DNA of 64,000 nucleotides from Bordetella ansorpii (GTDB lineage Bacteria > Pseudomonadota > Gammaproteobacteria > Burkholderiales > Burkholderiaceae_B), in assembly GCF_900078315.1 (NCBI RefSeq), contig NZ_FKBS01000025.1:521506-585505 (forward strand). Reading direction: 5' to 3'. The notes below the pieces were generated by a model that was not told the DNA's origin, did not search any database, and saw only the letters and a program-made list of their open reading frames with translations. The position numbers and the translations under genes are program-made. Of the stretch, positions 35,978-44,466 are shown piece by piece (within the stretch, counting starts at the first letter, position 1; each line of letters opens with the position of its first letter).

Positions 35978-36396
35978 GCCTTGCCCTGCTCTATCCCTGG
36001 ATGAAAGCCTTGCATGTGGCCGCGGCGCTGATCTTTGCCGGCGGTGTGCTGACGGTGGCGGTGTTCTTGCGCGTCCTGCGCGGCAATGCCGAGGCGGAGC
36101 GTACGTTCGCCCCGGCGTTGCGGCGCTGGGATCACGCCGTCACCACGCCCGCCATGCTGCTGGCCTGGGCGTTGGGTATCGGGATGGCCTGTTCGGGGTA
36201 TTGGTCGGGCAGCATCTGGCTGCCCGTCAAGGCGGTGCTGGTGATTGCGCTGTCCGGCTTGCACGGCGTGCAATCCGGACGCCTGCGGCGCGCCAGCGTG
36301 GGCGAAGAATTCATTGCCACCTGGCACATGACGGCGCCCGTGGCCGTGGCGATGCTGATCGTGATCGGATTCCTGGCCACCGCCAAGCCGTTCTGA
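35974..36396 (+). CDS. CopD/HemJ-like small membrane protein
   Basis: This 140-residue protein has four predicted TM helices. Its N-terminal helix PWMKALHVAAALIFAGGVLT and later WLPVKAVLVIALSGLHG and FIATWHMTAPVAVAMLIVIG recall the CopD / HemJ (UPF0093) fold, in which a helix-1 histidine and a K-x-x-L motif recur. HemJ is about 142 residues and oxidises protoporphyrinogen IX. The similarity is by pattern only, so copper transport, haem synthesis or another role are all open. It is coupled (ATGA) to the DUF3817-like gene. Confidence 0.65.
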   Translation: MSLALLYPWMKALHVAAALIFAGGVLTVAVFLRVLRGNAEAERTFAPALRRWDHAVTTPAMLLAWALGIGMACSGYWSGSIWLPVKAVLVIALSGLHGVQSGRLRRASVGEEFIATWHMTAPVAVAMLIVIGFLATAKPF

Positions 36397-36456
36397 CTGT
36401 GGCTCTGGACACCGGCACAGCCGCCTGGTGAAGACGTCCCGATCCCGGCTTGCGGA

Positions 36457-36759
36457 TCACGCACCCGCTTTCACGCATTCATAGCTGGCGCTGATATGGT
36501 AGAGCTGATACTTGCCTGCCGCCCCCGCGTTGCCCGCGTCCGTGCGCGATTCAATGCCGCGCAAGCGGGCGGCTCCCTCGCATAGCTGATCTGCGCGCCC
36601 TTGGCACGGCCCGAGGTCCGTAGCGCTGGATGTCGTGCATTGAACCTTGACCAACGACGTGGGTGATGGGCCATCCCGGGCTGGCGAAACCGCGCATCCG
36701 ACGAGAAACAGCGCGGTGATCGCGACGGCTACACCCATAAGCGGAATTCTTGCCTGCAT
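36457..36759 (-). CDS. Small predicted lipoprotein of unknown function
   Basis: This 100-residue protein starts MQARIPLMGVAVAITALFLV followed by the lipobox VGCA, so it should be lipid-anchored after Cys21. The mature part has four further cysteines (KVQCTTS, LGPCQG, QLCEG, SYECV), which could form disulfides. AGGAG lies about seven bases before the ATG at 36759. No family is recognised. It opens a lower-GC stretch of small exported proteins. Confidence 0.65.
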   Translation of the reverse strand: MQARIPLMGVAVAITALFLVGCAVSPARDGPSPTSLVKVQCTTSSATDLGPCQGRADQLCEGAARLRGIESRTDAGNAGAAGKYQLYHISASYECVKAGA

Positions 36760-36935
36760 TGACGCTCCTGGTGGCTTTTGTACCCTGCCGGTTGACAAGC
36801 GACCTGCTGCCGCCAGGGTAAGGAACGCGAAACGAATCGCGTGATGCTGACAGACGGCCCGAACGATGCCGGCTCAAGCGCGACAAAGTTCGGGCCGCGT
36901 CACTGGCTTCGGTCAAATACTGGAGCGCTCGGGTG

Positions 36936-37580
36936 TCATTGCACCGTTACCGAAACGGAACTGGCAGTCGGTCCGTCGGTGAAATTCGCCCTCGGACTCT
37001 GGAAGGAGTAGTTCATGGCGGTCCCGAACGTACCAGAGCCATAGGCACGGCAATTGAAATTCACGCTCGCCGTACCCACCGAGCCGACGGGAAACGTGGT
37101 CGGGCCCGACCACTGGATGCTGCAGTCCAACACGCTGTTGTTGTAGTTGTAGCCGCGGCAGTTGAAATCGGACGTACCGCTGGCTGTGGGTTGGCCACCG
37201 GCACTGCGCACGGTCAGTTGCGCGGCGCATGAGGTGGTGAAAACAGGATTGGACGAAGACACTGTGTAACTACCGCTGGGCGGCAGCAGCGAGCCGCAAA
37301 CCGTCGAAAACGGCGTGCAGGCAGCCATCGGTGCGATCTCAGTCTTGGCGGCCGTGACGTCGGCGCTGGCCGACTCTCCCGGTATTTGGCACACCACCAC
37401 GGCAGTAACGTCCTTGCCGACGTGCAACAGAGCACCTTCCGAAGTGATATCGATGCCGCCCTTGGATGCGCAGAACATCTGGCGCAGTTGCACTTCATCT
37501 TCGACAGCAGCGTTCGCGTTACTGCTCAACAAGGTGGACATTGCCGCAACAATGGTCAGGATTGCATGAGAGCGTTTCAT
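36936..37580 (-). CDS. Exported protein of unknown function, Cys-containing, beta-rich
   Basis: This 214-residue protein has a clear Sec signal (MKRSHAILTIVAAMSTLLSS followed by NANA). The mature part is Ser/Thr/Gly/Asn-rich and carries paired cysteines (MFCASK, VVCQIP, AACTPFSTVCG, TSCAAQ, FNCRGY, LDCSIQ, FNCRAY), suggesting a disulfide-bonded beta fold. Two similar segments, TSDFNCRGYNYNNS and SVNFNCRAYGSGT, look like an internal repeat. AGAGGAAA precedes the ATG at 37580. No named family was recognised. Base composition is lower in GC than its neighbours. Confidence 0.7.
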   Translation of the reverse strand: MKRSHAILTIVAAMSTLLSSNANAAVEDEVQLRQMFCASKGGIDITSEGALLHVGKDVTAVVVCQIPGESASADVTAAKTEIAPMAACTPFSTVCGSLLPPSGSYTVSSSNPVFTTSCAAQLTVRSAGGQPTASGTSDFNCRGYNYNNSVLDCSIQWSGPTTFPVGSVGTASVNFNCRAYGSGTFGTAMNYSFQSPRANFTDGPTASSVSVTVQ

Positions 37581-37924
37581 TTTTCCTCTGGCGATTAAAG
37601 AACTCGTGAAAAGGAACAAGACAACGCCATGCCTATTCTTCAGTCCCTTATGGATCCGCACCGCGTTGACCACGGCCACCATAAGTTTCTGACTTTTCTC
37701 GAAAATTACGGAACTTACGTAACTTTCAAAACCAGACGCCTGATTTTCCCGGACCAAAAACCGGTTAACCCATCACAGAAAGGACTGGCCATCCTGAGGT
37801 ATGCAGGCGAAATCTCCAGATGAAAATGGTGCAAAAACTAATAAGCCGAAGCGGCTGCTTTTTGATGACGCACGCAGCGCCCAAGCAATGCGCTTCAAGA
37901 TAACTAAAAATGAAACTTATTCTA
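37581..37924. other. Intergenic region, 344 bp, AT-richer, with a minus-strand hairpin
   Basis: No convincing gene. On the minus strand AGCCG-CTT-CGGCT (37856-37844) is followed by TATTAGTTTTT, a possible terminator of the exported-protein gene at 37925-38257. The rest is plain AT-richer sequence that carries the upstream region of the 37580 gene. Confidence 0.5.
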
Positions 37925-38257
37925 TCAACGTTTTCTGCGCGTGCCAGAAATAATTCCAGCATGGATACTGGTCTGGAGCCCATTCTGGTTCGGCGACAAG
38001 CGCACGGCTCGCTCGGATGCCAGGGCCGGATTGGGGAAATCAGGATGATTCCGTGCGCTGTGCATCGGAGTGGGCGCCAATTGCTTGGAAAAGCAGTTGT
38101 ACGCCATGCTCCGCACGCCGTTGGCTTGAACGTCGACACACGATTGGGACGACTCATTGCCTGCCACCGGATTAGCGGCCGTCTTTTGCGCCATTACGGG
38201 TTGGAACAAGCCGGCCGAGAAAACCAAAAACAGGGCACGAAGGATCGAAGTGGACAT
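37925..38257 (-). CDS. Small exported protein of unknown function
   Basis: This 110-residue frame has a good Sec signal (MSTSILRALFLVFSAGLFQP followed by VMAQ). The short mature region has two cysteines (SQSCVDVQANG, MAYNCFSKQL) and ends in a basic RRKR. Coding is supported by the signal peptide and a possible downstream hairpin; no family was recognised. It lies in a lower-GC pocket between conserved genes. Confidence 0.55.
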   Translation of the reverse strand: MSTSILRALFLVFSAGLFQPVMAQKTAANPVAGNESSQSCVDVQANGVRSMAYNCFSKQLAPTPMHSARNHPDFPNPALASERAVRLSPNQNGLQTSIHAGIISGTRRKR

Positions 38258-38476
38258 AACTGATCTACTCCCAGAAAAGGGGTTTCAACGTTCATTGGCA
38301 TGAAAGACTGTACGTCGACTTGCTCCCAAGACGATGACAAGTCAATGACGTTTTTTGTCCCATGCTCATTATCCATGCATCGAAGCCCGGACTTGCGAAC
38401 CAAAACCCCTACGCCCCAACCGCATACACCCACTCAATATTCAGGCCGGAAGTGAAAACCTGTCGAGACTCGATTC

Positions 38477-39685
38477 CTAAATCGCCGCATTGCGGCGCAG
38501 CGGCCTGCGTCGCCACCACAACCACGCGCCACTGATCCCCAATATTCCCAGCAGCCATCCTGCGAGAGCAGTCACGATCTGCAGCGGCACACCGCCCAGT
38601 TCACCGGTATGCAGCGGGTAGATGAAGGCGTTCAGGCGTCCGGCCGTGTCCAGTTCGTTCCAGCGCTGCGCGGACAGAATCGTGCCATCCCGCGGATCCA
38701 TCCAGATCGTCGATACGCCATTGGGATGCGGTTCGTCCGCCAAGCGCATGCGGATACGTACGGGACGGTTCGGCTGGGCCGCCAGCATCACATAGCCCAC
38801 CAACCCGTCGGGATAGACAGCCTGAGCGCGCTCGACCAAGGTATCCAGGGGCAAAGAGGGCGCGGGATCGCCGCGCAGCGTGGGCATGGCGACCGGCGTG
38901 GAACCCACCAGCGCATTGATCCATCCGCCGATCGGGCGCCACGCCATGAAAGCTCCGGTCGCCACCGAGACGGCCAGTACCAGGCCCAGCACGGCGCCGC
39001 CCGTGCGATGCACGTCGAACAGCCCGCGCAGCAAACCCTTGCGCAGTTCGATGCGCAGCTTGGGCGGCCAGTGCTTCGGCCACCATAGCACCAGGCCGGT
39101 GATCAGCAGCAGCAGATACGCCAACGCGGCCCAAGCCAATATGGCCTTGCCCGTGGTTTCCATCAGCAGCGCGCTGTGCAGGCGGAACAGCGTGTTGACG
39201 AAGCCTTCGTCCTCGCCACGGCGGCCTTGCTCGATACCGGTGGAGGGGTCGAGATAGAGGGTGCCTCGCCATGTGCCGCGCACCAGCACCTGCAGGGTTT
39301 CGTGGGGCTCGCGGGGCGGGCGGAAGGTCATTGCGGTAGCCGTGCCGAACTCCGCCTGGATGGCCTGCCGCACCGTGTCCAGGGACACGATGCGTCCTCC
39401 GGCGCCGACACTCGGGGCGTTGGCGTGCGCCACCATGCCGGACGTCAGACCGCCTTGAACGACACGACTGCCTGCCGGGTCTTCCTGCGTCGGGTTACCC
39501 CGCGCCGGGATGCCCTGCGCCAGGATGCCCTGCGCCACAAAATACTCCGGGTGAATCCACTCATCCAATGGCCGCGTCACCACCAGCAGCGCCCCCGTCA
39601 GGCCGGCCACGATCAGCAGCCAGCCCAGCGTCAACGCCGTCCAGCGGTGGCAGGTCAGCCACAGGGCGCGCAGGCGTGCTTGCAT
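38477..39685 (-). CDS. PepSY-associated TM protein, iron-uptake linked
   Basis: This 402-residue protein has the PepSY_TM layout. TM1 contains WTALTLGWLLIVAGLTGALL, a periplasmic PepSY-like region follows, then TM2-TM3 near WAALAYLLLLITGLVLWWPK and LDVHRTGGA-type loop residues (FDVHRTGGAVLGLVLA), and a C-terminal TM with an RRRPLRR tail. Such proteins next to TonB receptors are implicated in siderophore-iron reduction or release. It lies nine bases after the receptor gene. A run of four degenerate pentapeptides (AQGIL, AQGIP, ARGNP, TQEDP) sits after TM1. Confidence 0.88.
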   Translation of the reverse strand: MQARLRALWLTCHRWTALTLGWLLIVAGLTGALLVVTRPLDEWIHPEYFVAQGILAQGIPARGNPTQEDPAGSRVVQGGLTSGMVAHANAPSVGAGGRIVSLDTVRQAIQAEFGTATAMTFRPPREPHETLQVLVRGTWRGTLYLDPSTGIEQGRRGEDEGFVNTLFRLHSALLMETTGKAILAWAALAYLLLLITGLVLWWPKHWPPKLRIELRKGLLRGLFDVHRTGGAVLGLVLAVSVATGAFMAWRPIGGWINALVGSTPVAMPTLRGDPAPSLPLDTLVERAQAVYPDGLVGYVMLAAQPNRPVRIRMRLADEPHPNGVSTIWMDPRDGTILSAQRWNELDTAGRLNAFIYPLHTGELGGVPLQIVTALAGWLLGILGISGAWLWWRRRPLRRNAAI

Positions 39686-39694
39686 CGTGCCCGA

Positions 39695-42085
39695 TCAGAA
39701 CGCCAGGCGCGTCTGCAGGTAGAACATGCGCGGCGCGCCGACCATGCGGCCGGGATTGCTGTCGACGTTGCGCGTGTAGTAACGGCGGTCGAACAGGTTG
39801 TTCACGCCGAACACGATGCTGCTGCCGCGCGTGTTCGGAATCTGCCAGCCGGTCTGGAAGTTCCAGACGGAGAAGCCCGGGACGCGGCCCTCGCTGGCGT
39901 CCGCGGATTCCTGTTCGGTATTGGCGGCGTCGGTGTAGTTGCCGCTTTGCATCGTGGTGGAAAGGTCGAAGGTCCAGGCGCGCACGGCGTACCGCGCCCC
40001 CAGCGTGCCGGTCTGGCGCGAGTTGAACGGCACCTCCTTGCCCTGGTCCTCGCCGGACTTCTGGATGGCGCGCGTGTACGTGTAGTTGGCGTAGACATTT
40101 AAGCCGGCCAGCGGTCCGTCGCGGTCGAAATCGTAGTCCCAGGCGAACTCCACCCCATTGTGCTGCGTGGCGCCCAGGTTGCGGAACACGGCGGGATTGG
40201 TGCCGGGAATGGACAGGATCTGGTTGTCGAAGCGCAGATTGAACACCGTGAACTCGGCGCGCATCTGCTTGCCGGACCAGCGCGTACCCGCCTCCACCGT
40301 CTTGGCGATCTCGGGACGCAACGGGTTCGTGGCCGACATCGAATTGAGCTGCGTGTACTGCACCGCGCCGAACGAGGTGTTGTAGTTGGTGTACAGCGTC
40401 AGGTTGGGATTGACCAGGTAGGCAATGTTCAGCGACGGCAGCGCCTTGCGGTTGCGTTGCTCGAACGGTTCGTCCGAAGTGCCCTGCTGATGCCGGTCGC
40501 TGTCGATGCGCTCGTAGCGCACGCCCGGCGTCACGCGCCAATCGCCATAGGCGATACGGTCATCGATGTAGACCGAATGCGCGCGCGTGCCGTTGACGAA
40601 CACCGTGGCGGCGCTGGTGCGGCCATTGGACAGCAAGGTGTTGTAGCGCTTGTCCTCGCCGGTTTCACGGATGAACCGGTAGCCCACGGTGACGTCGTGC
40701 GTGGTCGGGCCCACTTCGAAGCGCTGCGTATAGCGTGGCTCGATGCCCGTCACCTGGTTGCTGCGCGGCTGGAAGTCGTTGCGGCCCGCCGCCACGTTGA
40801 TCAGCGAACTCTCGCGCGAACTGTTGTAGTGGTAGGCCCGCACCTCGAACTCCTGCGTGTCCGAGATCGTGTTCAGGTAGCCAACGTCCAGGCCCTTGCG
40901 CTCGCCCTTCCAGTAATCGGTGGGACGCGTGTTCTGGAACGGATCGTCGCGGTATTCCGCCTGCGTCAGGCCACCCGGCGTCATCGACTTCACGTCGTAG
41001 TACGAGAACTTGCCGTACACCTCCGACGTCGGCGTCACTTCATAGCGCCACTTCAGCGCCAGGTCGTTGTAGGTGTCGTCGCTGCCGTCGCGCCACTGCT
41101 TGCCATCCATGCCCGAATACAGCACCGCCAGGCCGAAACCGTTGTCCAGCTGGCTGCCGATGAAGGTGCTGTACTGCGCGTTGCCGCCGCCTTCCCCGAA
41201 CAGGTTGTAGCGCAGCGTCGCGTCGCCCGTCAGGCCCGGTTCGGTGGGAATGGCGCGCGTCTTGAAGTTGATGATGCCGCCCACGTTCTGCGGACCGTAG
41301 CGCACCGCGCCGCCGCCGCGCACCACGTCGATGGATTCGATGTTGGCCAGGCTGACCGGCGCCATCACCAGATTCGGCTGGCCATACGGCGCCATGGCCA
41401 GCGGAATGCCGTCGATCAGCATTGTCGAGCGCGACGAATTGCGGCCCGACAGGCCGCGCACGCCCACGTGCAGGCCGACCGAGCTGCCCGCGGCGCTGGT
41501 GCTGCCGTTGATCTGCACGCCGGGCACGCGCCGCAGCACGTCGGACACGTTGGTGGCGCCGCTTTGCTCGATCTCGTTGAACTGCACCAGCGTGCGTGCG
41601 CCGCCGAAGCTGCGCACGCTGTTCTGCAGGCCAGTGCCCAGCCAGCTGCCGCTGACCTGGATGGCCTCCAGCGTGGCGGGGCCGCTGCCTGCCCCAGCCG
41701 GCACGGCCGGCGCCGTGGCAGGCACATTGCCTTGCAGGACATAGCCGTTGTCGGTGTGTGGCACCGCGCGCAGTCCGCTGCCTTGCAGCAACTGCGCCAG
41801 GCCCTCTTCCACGGTGAAGCTGCCGCGCAGCCCCGGGCTGGCGCGGCCATCGGTCTGCTCCGGACGGAACGACAGCGTGATGCCGGCCTGGCCGGCAAAG
41901 GCGGACAAAGCGTCGGACAAGGGGCCCGCGGCAATGGCATAGCTGCGGGCCTGGGCCTGCTGCGCAGCCGATGCTTGCTGCGCCACGGCGCCGGATGCGT
42001 ATCCGGCGGCTGACAGCGCCAATGCGGCGGCCACGGCCAGGCGCGTCGCCCTCGGCCCGGTGATCTGCTTGGATTGCAATGCCAC
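39695..42085 (-). CDS. TonB-dependent siderophore receptor with N-terminal signalling (STN) domain
   Basis: From a GTG at 42085 the product is 796 residues. It has a signal peptide (RLAVAAALALSAAGYASGAVA), then the STN domain (YAIAAGPLSDALSAFAGQAG...VEEGLAQLLQGSGL, about 45-120), a plug (RRVPGVQINGS, IDVVRGGGAVRYGPQNVGGIINF) and a 22-strand barrel ending in aromatic F (QTRLAF). The STN domain marks a FecA-type transducer that signals to the adjacent FecR/FecI. The start was chosen because AAAGGAAAGGGAAA precedes the GTG; an ATG six codons earlier (42103) has no clear ribosome site. The ligand is probably a ferric siderophore. Confidence 0.93.
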   Translation of the reverse strand: MALQSKQITGPRATRLAVAAALALSAAGYASGAVAQQASAAQQAQARSYAIAAGPLSDALSAFAGQAGITLSFRPEQTDGRASPGLRGSFTVEEGLAQLLQGSGLRAVPHTDNGYVLQGNVPATAPAVPAGAGSGPATLEAIQVSGSWLGTGLQNSVRSFGGARTLVQFNEIEQSGATNVSDVLRRVPGVQINGSTSAAGSSVGLHVGVRGLSGRNSSRSTMLIDGIPLAMAPYGQPNLVMAPVSLANIESIDVVRGGGAVRYGPQNVGGIINFKTRAIPTEPGLTGDATLRYNLFGEGGGNAQYSTFIGSQLDNGFGLAVLYSGMDGKQWRDGSDDTYNDLALKWRYEVTPTSEVYGKFSYYDVKSMTPGGLTQAEYRDDPFQNTRPTDYWKGERKGLDVGYLNTISDTQEFEVRAYHYNSSRESSLINVAAGRNDFQPRSNQVTGIEPRYTQRFEVGPTTHDVTVGYRFIRETGEDKRYNTLLSNGRTSAATVFVNGTRAHSVYIDDRIAYGDWRVTPGVRYERIDSDRHQQGTSDEPFEQRNRKALPSLNIAYLVNPNLTLYTNYNTSFGAVQYTQLNSMSATNPLRPEIAKTVEAGTRWSGKQMRAEFTVFNLRFDNQILSIPGTNPAVFRNLGATQHNGVEFAWDYDFDRDGPLAGLNVYANYTYTRAIQKSGEDQGKEVPFNSRQTGTLGARYAVRAWTFDLSTTMQSGNYTDAANTEQESADASEGRVPGFSVWNFQTGWQIPNTRGSSIVFGVNNLFDRRYYTRNVDSNPGRMVGAPRMFYLQTRLAF

Positions 42086-42114
42086 TTTCCCTTTCCTTTG
42101 CATGCGCGGTTGCT

Positions 42115-42138
42115 TCGTTCGGATGCCATGCCGAACGA
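42115..42138. other. Dyad in the fecR-receptor gap
   Basis: TCGTTCGG (42115-42122) and CCGAACGA (42131-42138) are perfect 8-bp arms around ATGCCATG. The hairpin could attenuate transcription from fecIR into the receptor gene or set their relative expression. There is no T-run. Confidence 0.5.
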
Positions 42139-42172
42139 GCGGCATCGAAAGGGACAGGGGAAATTGTAAAAA

Positions 42173-43189
42173 TCAGCCGGCGGCCGGCGCCACGGTGATC
42201 CAGTAGGGCGTGCGGCGCACCACCCGCACCGGCAGCGTCTGCTGCACGATGTCCAGCACCCGGTCGGTATCGGCCAGCTGGAATACGCCCGACAGGCGCA
42301 GGCCCGCCACCGCCGGATCGCACCGCACGATGCCCGGGCGATAGCGCGACAGTTCCTGCAGGAAGTCCGCCAGGCGGGTGCGATCGGCATACAGCACGCC
42401 GCGCGTCCAGCCAGGCGCCGCGCTGGGTTCGACGCCCACGGCCGGGGCAGGCGCCACGGCGCGCGGCGCCTCGATGAACGCCGACGTGAAACAGGCGCGT
42501 CGGCCGGCCTCCAGCACCACCGGCGCCGCCCCGCCCTGCGGCGAGATCTCCACGCGATGCTCCAGCACCTCGATACACGTCGCGTCCTGCTCGCCGCCCA
42601 CTTGCCGGACGACGAAACGCGTGCCGAGGGCACGCAGGCGGCCATGCCGGGTCTGTACCAGGAAGGGACGCGCGCGCCCAGCGGCATCGGGCGCGGTCTG
42701 CACGTAGATCTCGCCCTGCTGCAGCCGGATCAGTCTTTCCTCGTTGGAATAGCGCACGTCCAGCGCCGTGCCGGTGTTCAGGGCCAGCTTGCTGCCGTCG
42801 TCCAGCAGCAGGTCGCGGCTTTCGCCCGTAGCGGTACGGTAGTCGGACGTCAGGTGTCCCCAGGACGCCAGGCGCCATCCCAGCGCGCCAGCGGACACCG
42901 TGCCGCCCAGCAGCGCCAGCGTCTTCAACGCCGCCCGGCGGTTGACGCGCGCCTGGCGCGCCAGCACGGGCACGCCCACCGACGCGGGCACGGCGCCGAA
43001 TTGCAGGCTCAGGCGCTCGGCCTTCTGCCACGCCTGCTCATGGGCGGCATCGGCCTGCCGCCAGCGCCGGCAGGCATCGTGATCCGCCTGCGCCGCCTGC
43101 CCCGAATGCAACAGGGCCAGCCAGCGGGCCGCCTGGCGGATCACGCCAGGGTCTATGGCCGGCGCGTTCTGACGGTGCATCGTGCGCAT
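42173..43189 (-). CDS. FecR-like anti-sigma/sigma regulator
   Basis: This 338-residue protein has an N-terminal DUF4880-type cytoplasmic helix region (RQAARWLALLHSGQAAQADH). A single TM follows, beginning at a twin-arginine stretch (NRRAALKTLALLGGTVSAGA, 83-102). The periplasmic FecR domain (YRTATGESRDLLLDDGSKLA...GEIYVQTAPD) and a C-terminal STN-like region (LADFLQELSRYRPGIVRCDP) complete it. It passes the receptor signal to the FecI sigma factor, whose stop codon directly abuts this ATG. Confidence 0.93.
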   Translation of the reverse strand: MRTMHRQNAPAIDPGVIRQAARWLALLHSGQAAQADHDACRRWRQADAAHEQAWQKAERLSLQFGAVPASVGVPVLARQARVNRRAALKTLALLGGTVSAGALGWRLASWGHLTSDYRTATGESRDLLLDDGSKLALNTGTALDVRYSNEERLIRLQQGEIYVQTAPDAAGRARPFLVQTRHGRLRALGTRFVVRQVGGEQDATCIEVLEHRVEISPQGGAAPVVLEAGRRACFTSAFIEAPRAVAPAPAVGVEPSAAPGWTRGVLYADRTRLADFLQELSRYRPGIVRCDPAVAGLRLSGVFQLADTDRVLDIVQQTLPVRVVRRTPYWITVAPAAG

Positions 43190-43696
43190 TCAGTCCATCA
43201 CCACCAGGCAGTGCTCGAAGGCCTGCGCCATGTAGCGCTTGATGGTGCGCTCGCTCAAGCCCAGGCGTTCGGCGATCTGCGCGTAGCTCAAACCCTCCAG
43301 TTGCGACAGCACGAAGACCTCGCGTGCCTTGGGCGCCAGGCCGGCCAGCATGCGGTCGAGTTCCTGCAGCGCCTGACACATGGCCAGTTGTTCTTCGGGG
43401 GACGGCGCGGCCTGCCCGGGCAGCGCGGCCAGGGCGTCCAGCCAGGCGCTTTCCAGCGAACGGCGGCGCCACAGGTCGTTGACCAGGCCCCGCGCGATGG
43501 TGACCAGATACGCGCGCGGCTCGCGCAGGCTGGGCAGTTCCTCGGGCTTCTGCAGGACGCGCACGAACGTGTCCTGCGCCAGGTCGGCCGCGTCGTCGTT
43601 GCACGCCAGCCGGCGGCGCAGCCATTGGTGCAGCCAACCATGATTGCCTTCGTACAAGGCCTGCACTGATGTGGCGGGAGCGGAAAAGGAAGACAC
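43190..43696 (-). CDS. FecI-like ECF sigma factor
   Basis: From the GTG at 43696 the product is 168 residues (FecI 173). Region 2 is seen in DAADLAQDTFVRVLQ and PRAYLVTIARGLVNDLWRRR; region 4 in LEGLSYAQIAERLGLSERTI, with KRYMAQAFEHCL. GAGGAC precedes the GTG; an ATG 26 codons earlier would add non-homologous residues. It directs transcription of the receptor operon when the ligand is sensed. A Fur-box candidate lies about 65 bp upstream (43761-43779), so iron repression is likely. Confidence 0.93.
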   Translation of the reverse strand: MSSFSAPATSVQALYEGNHGWLHQWLRRRLACNDDAADLAQDTFVRVLQKPEELPSLREPRAYLVTIARGLVNDLWRRRSLESAWLDALAALPGQAAPSPEEQLAMCQALQELDRMLAGLAPKAREVFVLSQLEGLSYAQIAERLGLSERTIKRYMAQAFEHCLVVMD

Positions 43697-43760
43697 GGCG
43701 TCCTCGGGGCGGTCAGGACTGGGCCAGTGGCCCGGTGACGGCCAGGCACGAGCCGAAACG

Positions 43761-43779
43761 GCGAATGATAGCAATAAGC
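43761..43779 (-). promoter_or_regulatory. Candidate Fur box upstream of fecI
   Basis: The 19-mer GCGAATGATAGCAATAAGC matches the classical Fur consensus (GATAATGATAATCATTATC) at 12 of 19 positions. It lies upstream of an iron-type sigma gene, in an AT-rich island. Confidence 0.55.
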
Positions 43780-43887
43780 ATTCTTAAACGCTGCGCTTTT
43801 TAAAGGGCCGGATCAGCAATGGACCTTCACGCCCGTGCCCGCCGTGGCGGCGTGGCACAATCGCCACGACTTCCCAGGGTTTCGATC

Positions 43888-44448
43888 ATGCTGATATTGC
43901 TGGACCAGGACGGCGTGCTGGCCGACTTCGAACATGCGTTCCTCGCGGCGTGGCGCCAGCGCTATCCCGGCATCGCGCCCGTGGATTTCGAGAACCGCAG
44001 GTCCTTCCACCTGCTGGAAGACTATCCGCCCGAGCTGCGCGCGCAGGCCGAGGCCATCTACACGGCCCCCGGCTTCATCGGCAACCTGCCGCCCGTGCCC
44101 GGCGCCGTCGAGGCGTTCCGCGAGCTGCAGGCGCTGGGCATGGACGTGCGCATCTGCTCGTCCCCGCTGCGGCAATACGAAAACTGCGTGGCCGAGAAAT
44201 ACCAGTGGATCGAACGCCACCTGGGCCGCCCCGCCACCGAGCGCCTGATCCTGACGCGCGACAAGACGCTGGTGCAAGGCGACCTGCTGATCGACGACAA
44301 GCCGCGCATCGAAGGCGCCGCGCGGCCACGCTGGCGCCACATCATCTATGACGCGCCCTACAACCGCCACGAAACCGGCCGCCCCCGCCTGACATGGAGC
44401 AACTGGCGCAACGTGCTGGCGGGCGAGCTGTACGCATCGGACGGCTGA
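43888..44448 (+). CDS. 5'-nucleotidase, NT5C (deoxyribonucleotidase) type, HAD superfamily
   Basis: This 186-residue protein starts MLILLDQDGVLADFEHAFLA, the DxDG-V-L-x-D HAD motif I of NT5C enzymes. Motif II is ICSSPL, and the motif III/IV region is TRDKTLVQGDLLIDDKPRIE. It dephosphorylates (deoxy)nucleoside monophosphates (known for the family). The ATG at 43888 opens the fold; in-frame sequence 23 codons upstream is not similar. It is divergent from the fecI operon and convergent with a TauD gene. Confidence 0.88.
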   Translation: MLILLDQDGVLADFEHAFLAAWRQRYPGIAPVDFENRRSFHLLEDYPPELRAQAEAIYTAPGFIGNLPPVPGAVEAFRELQALGMDVRICSSPLRQYENCVAEKYQWIERHLGRPATERLILTRDKTLVQGDLLIDDKPRIEGAARPRWRHIIYDAPYNRHETGRPRLTWSNWRNVLAGELYASDG

Positions 44449-44466
44449 TCGCTCGCACGGCGGCCG

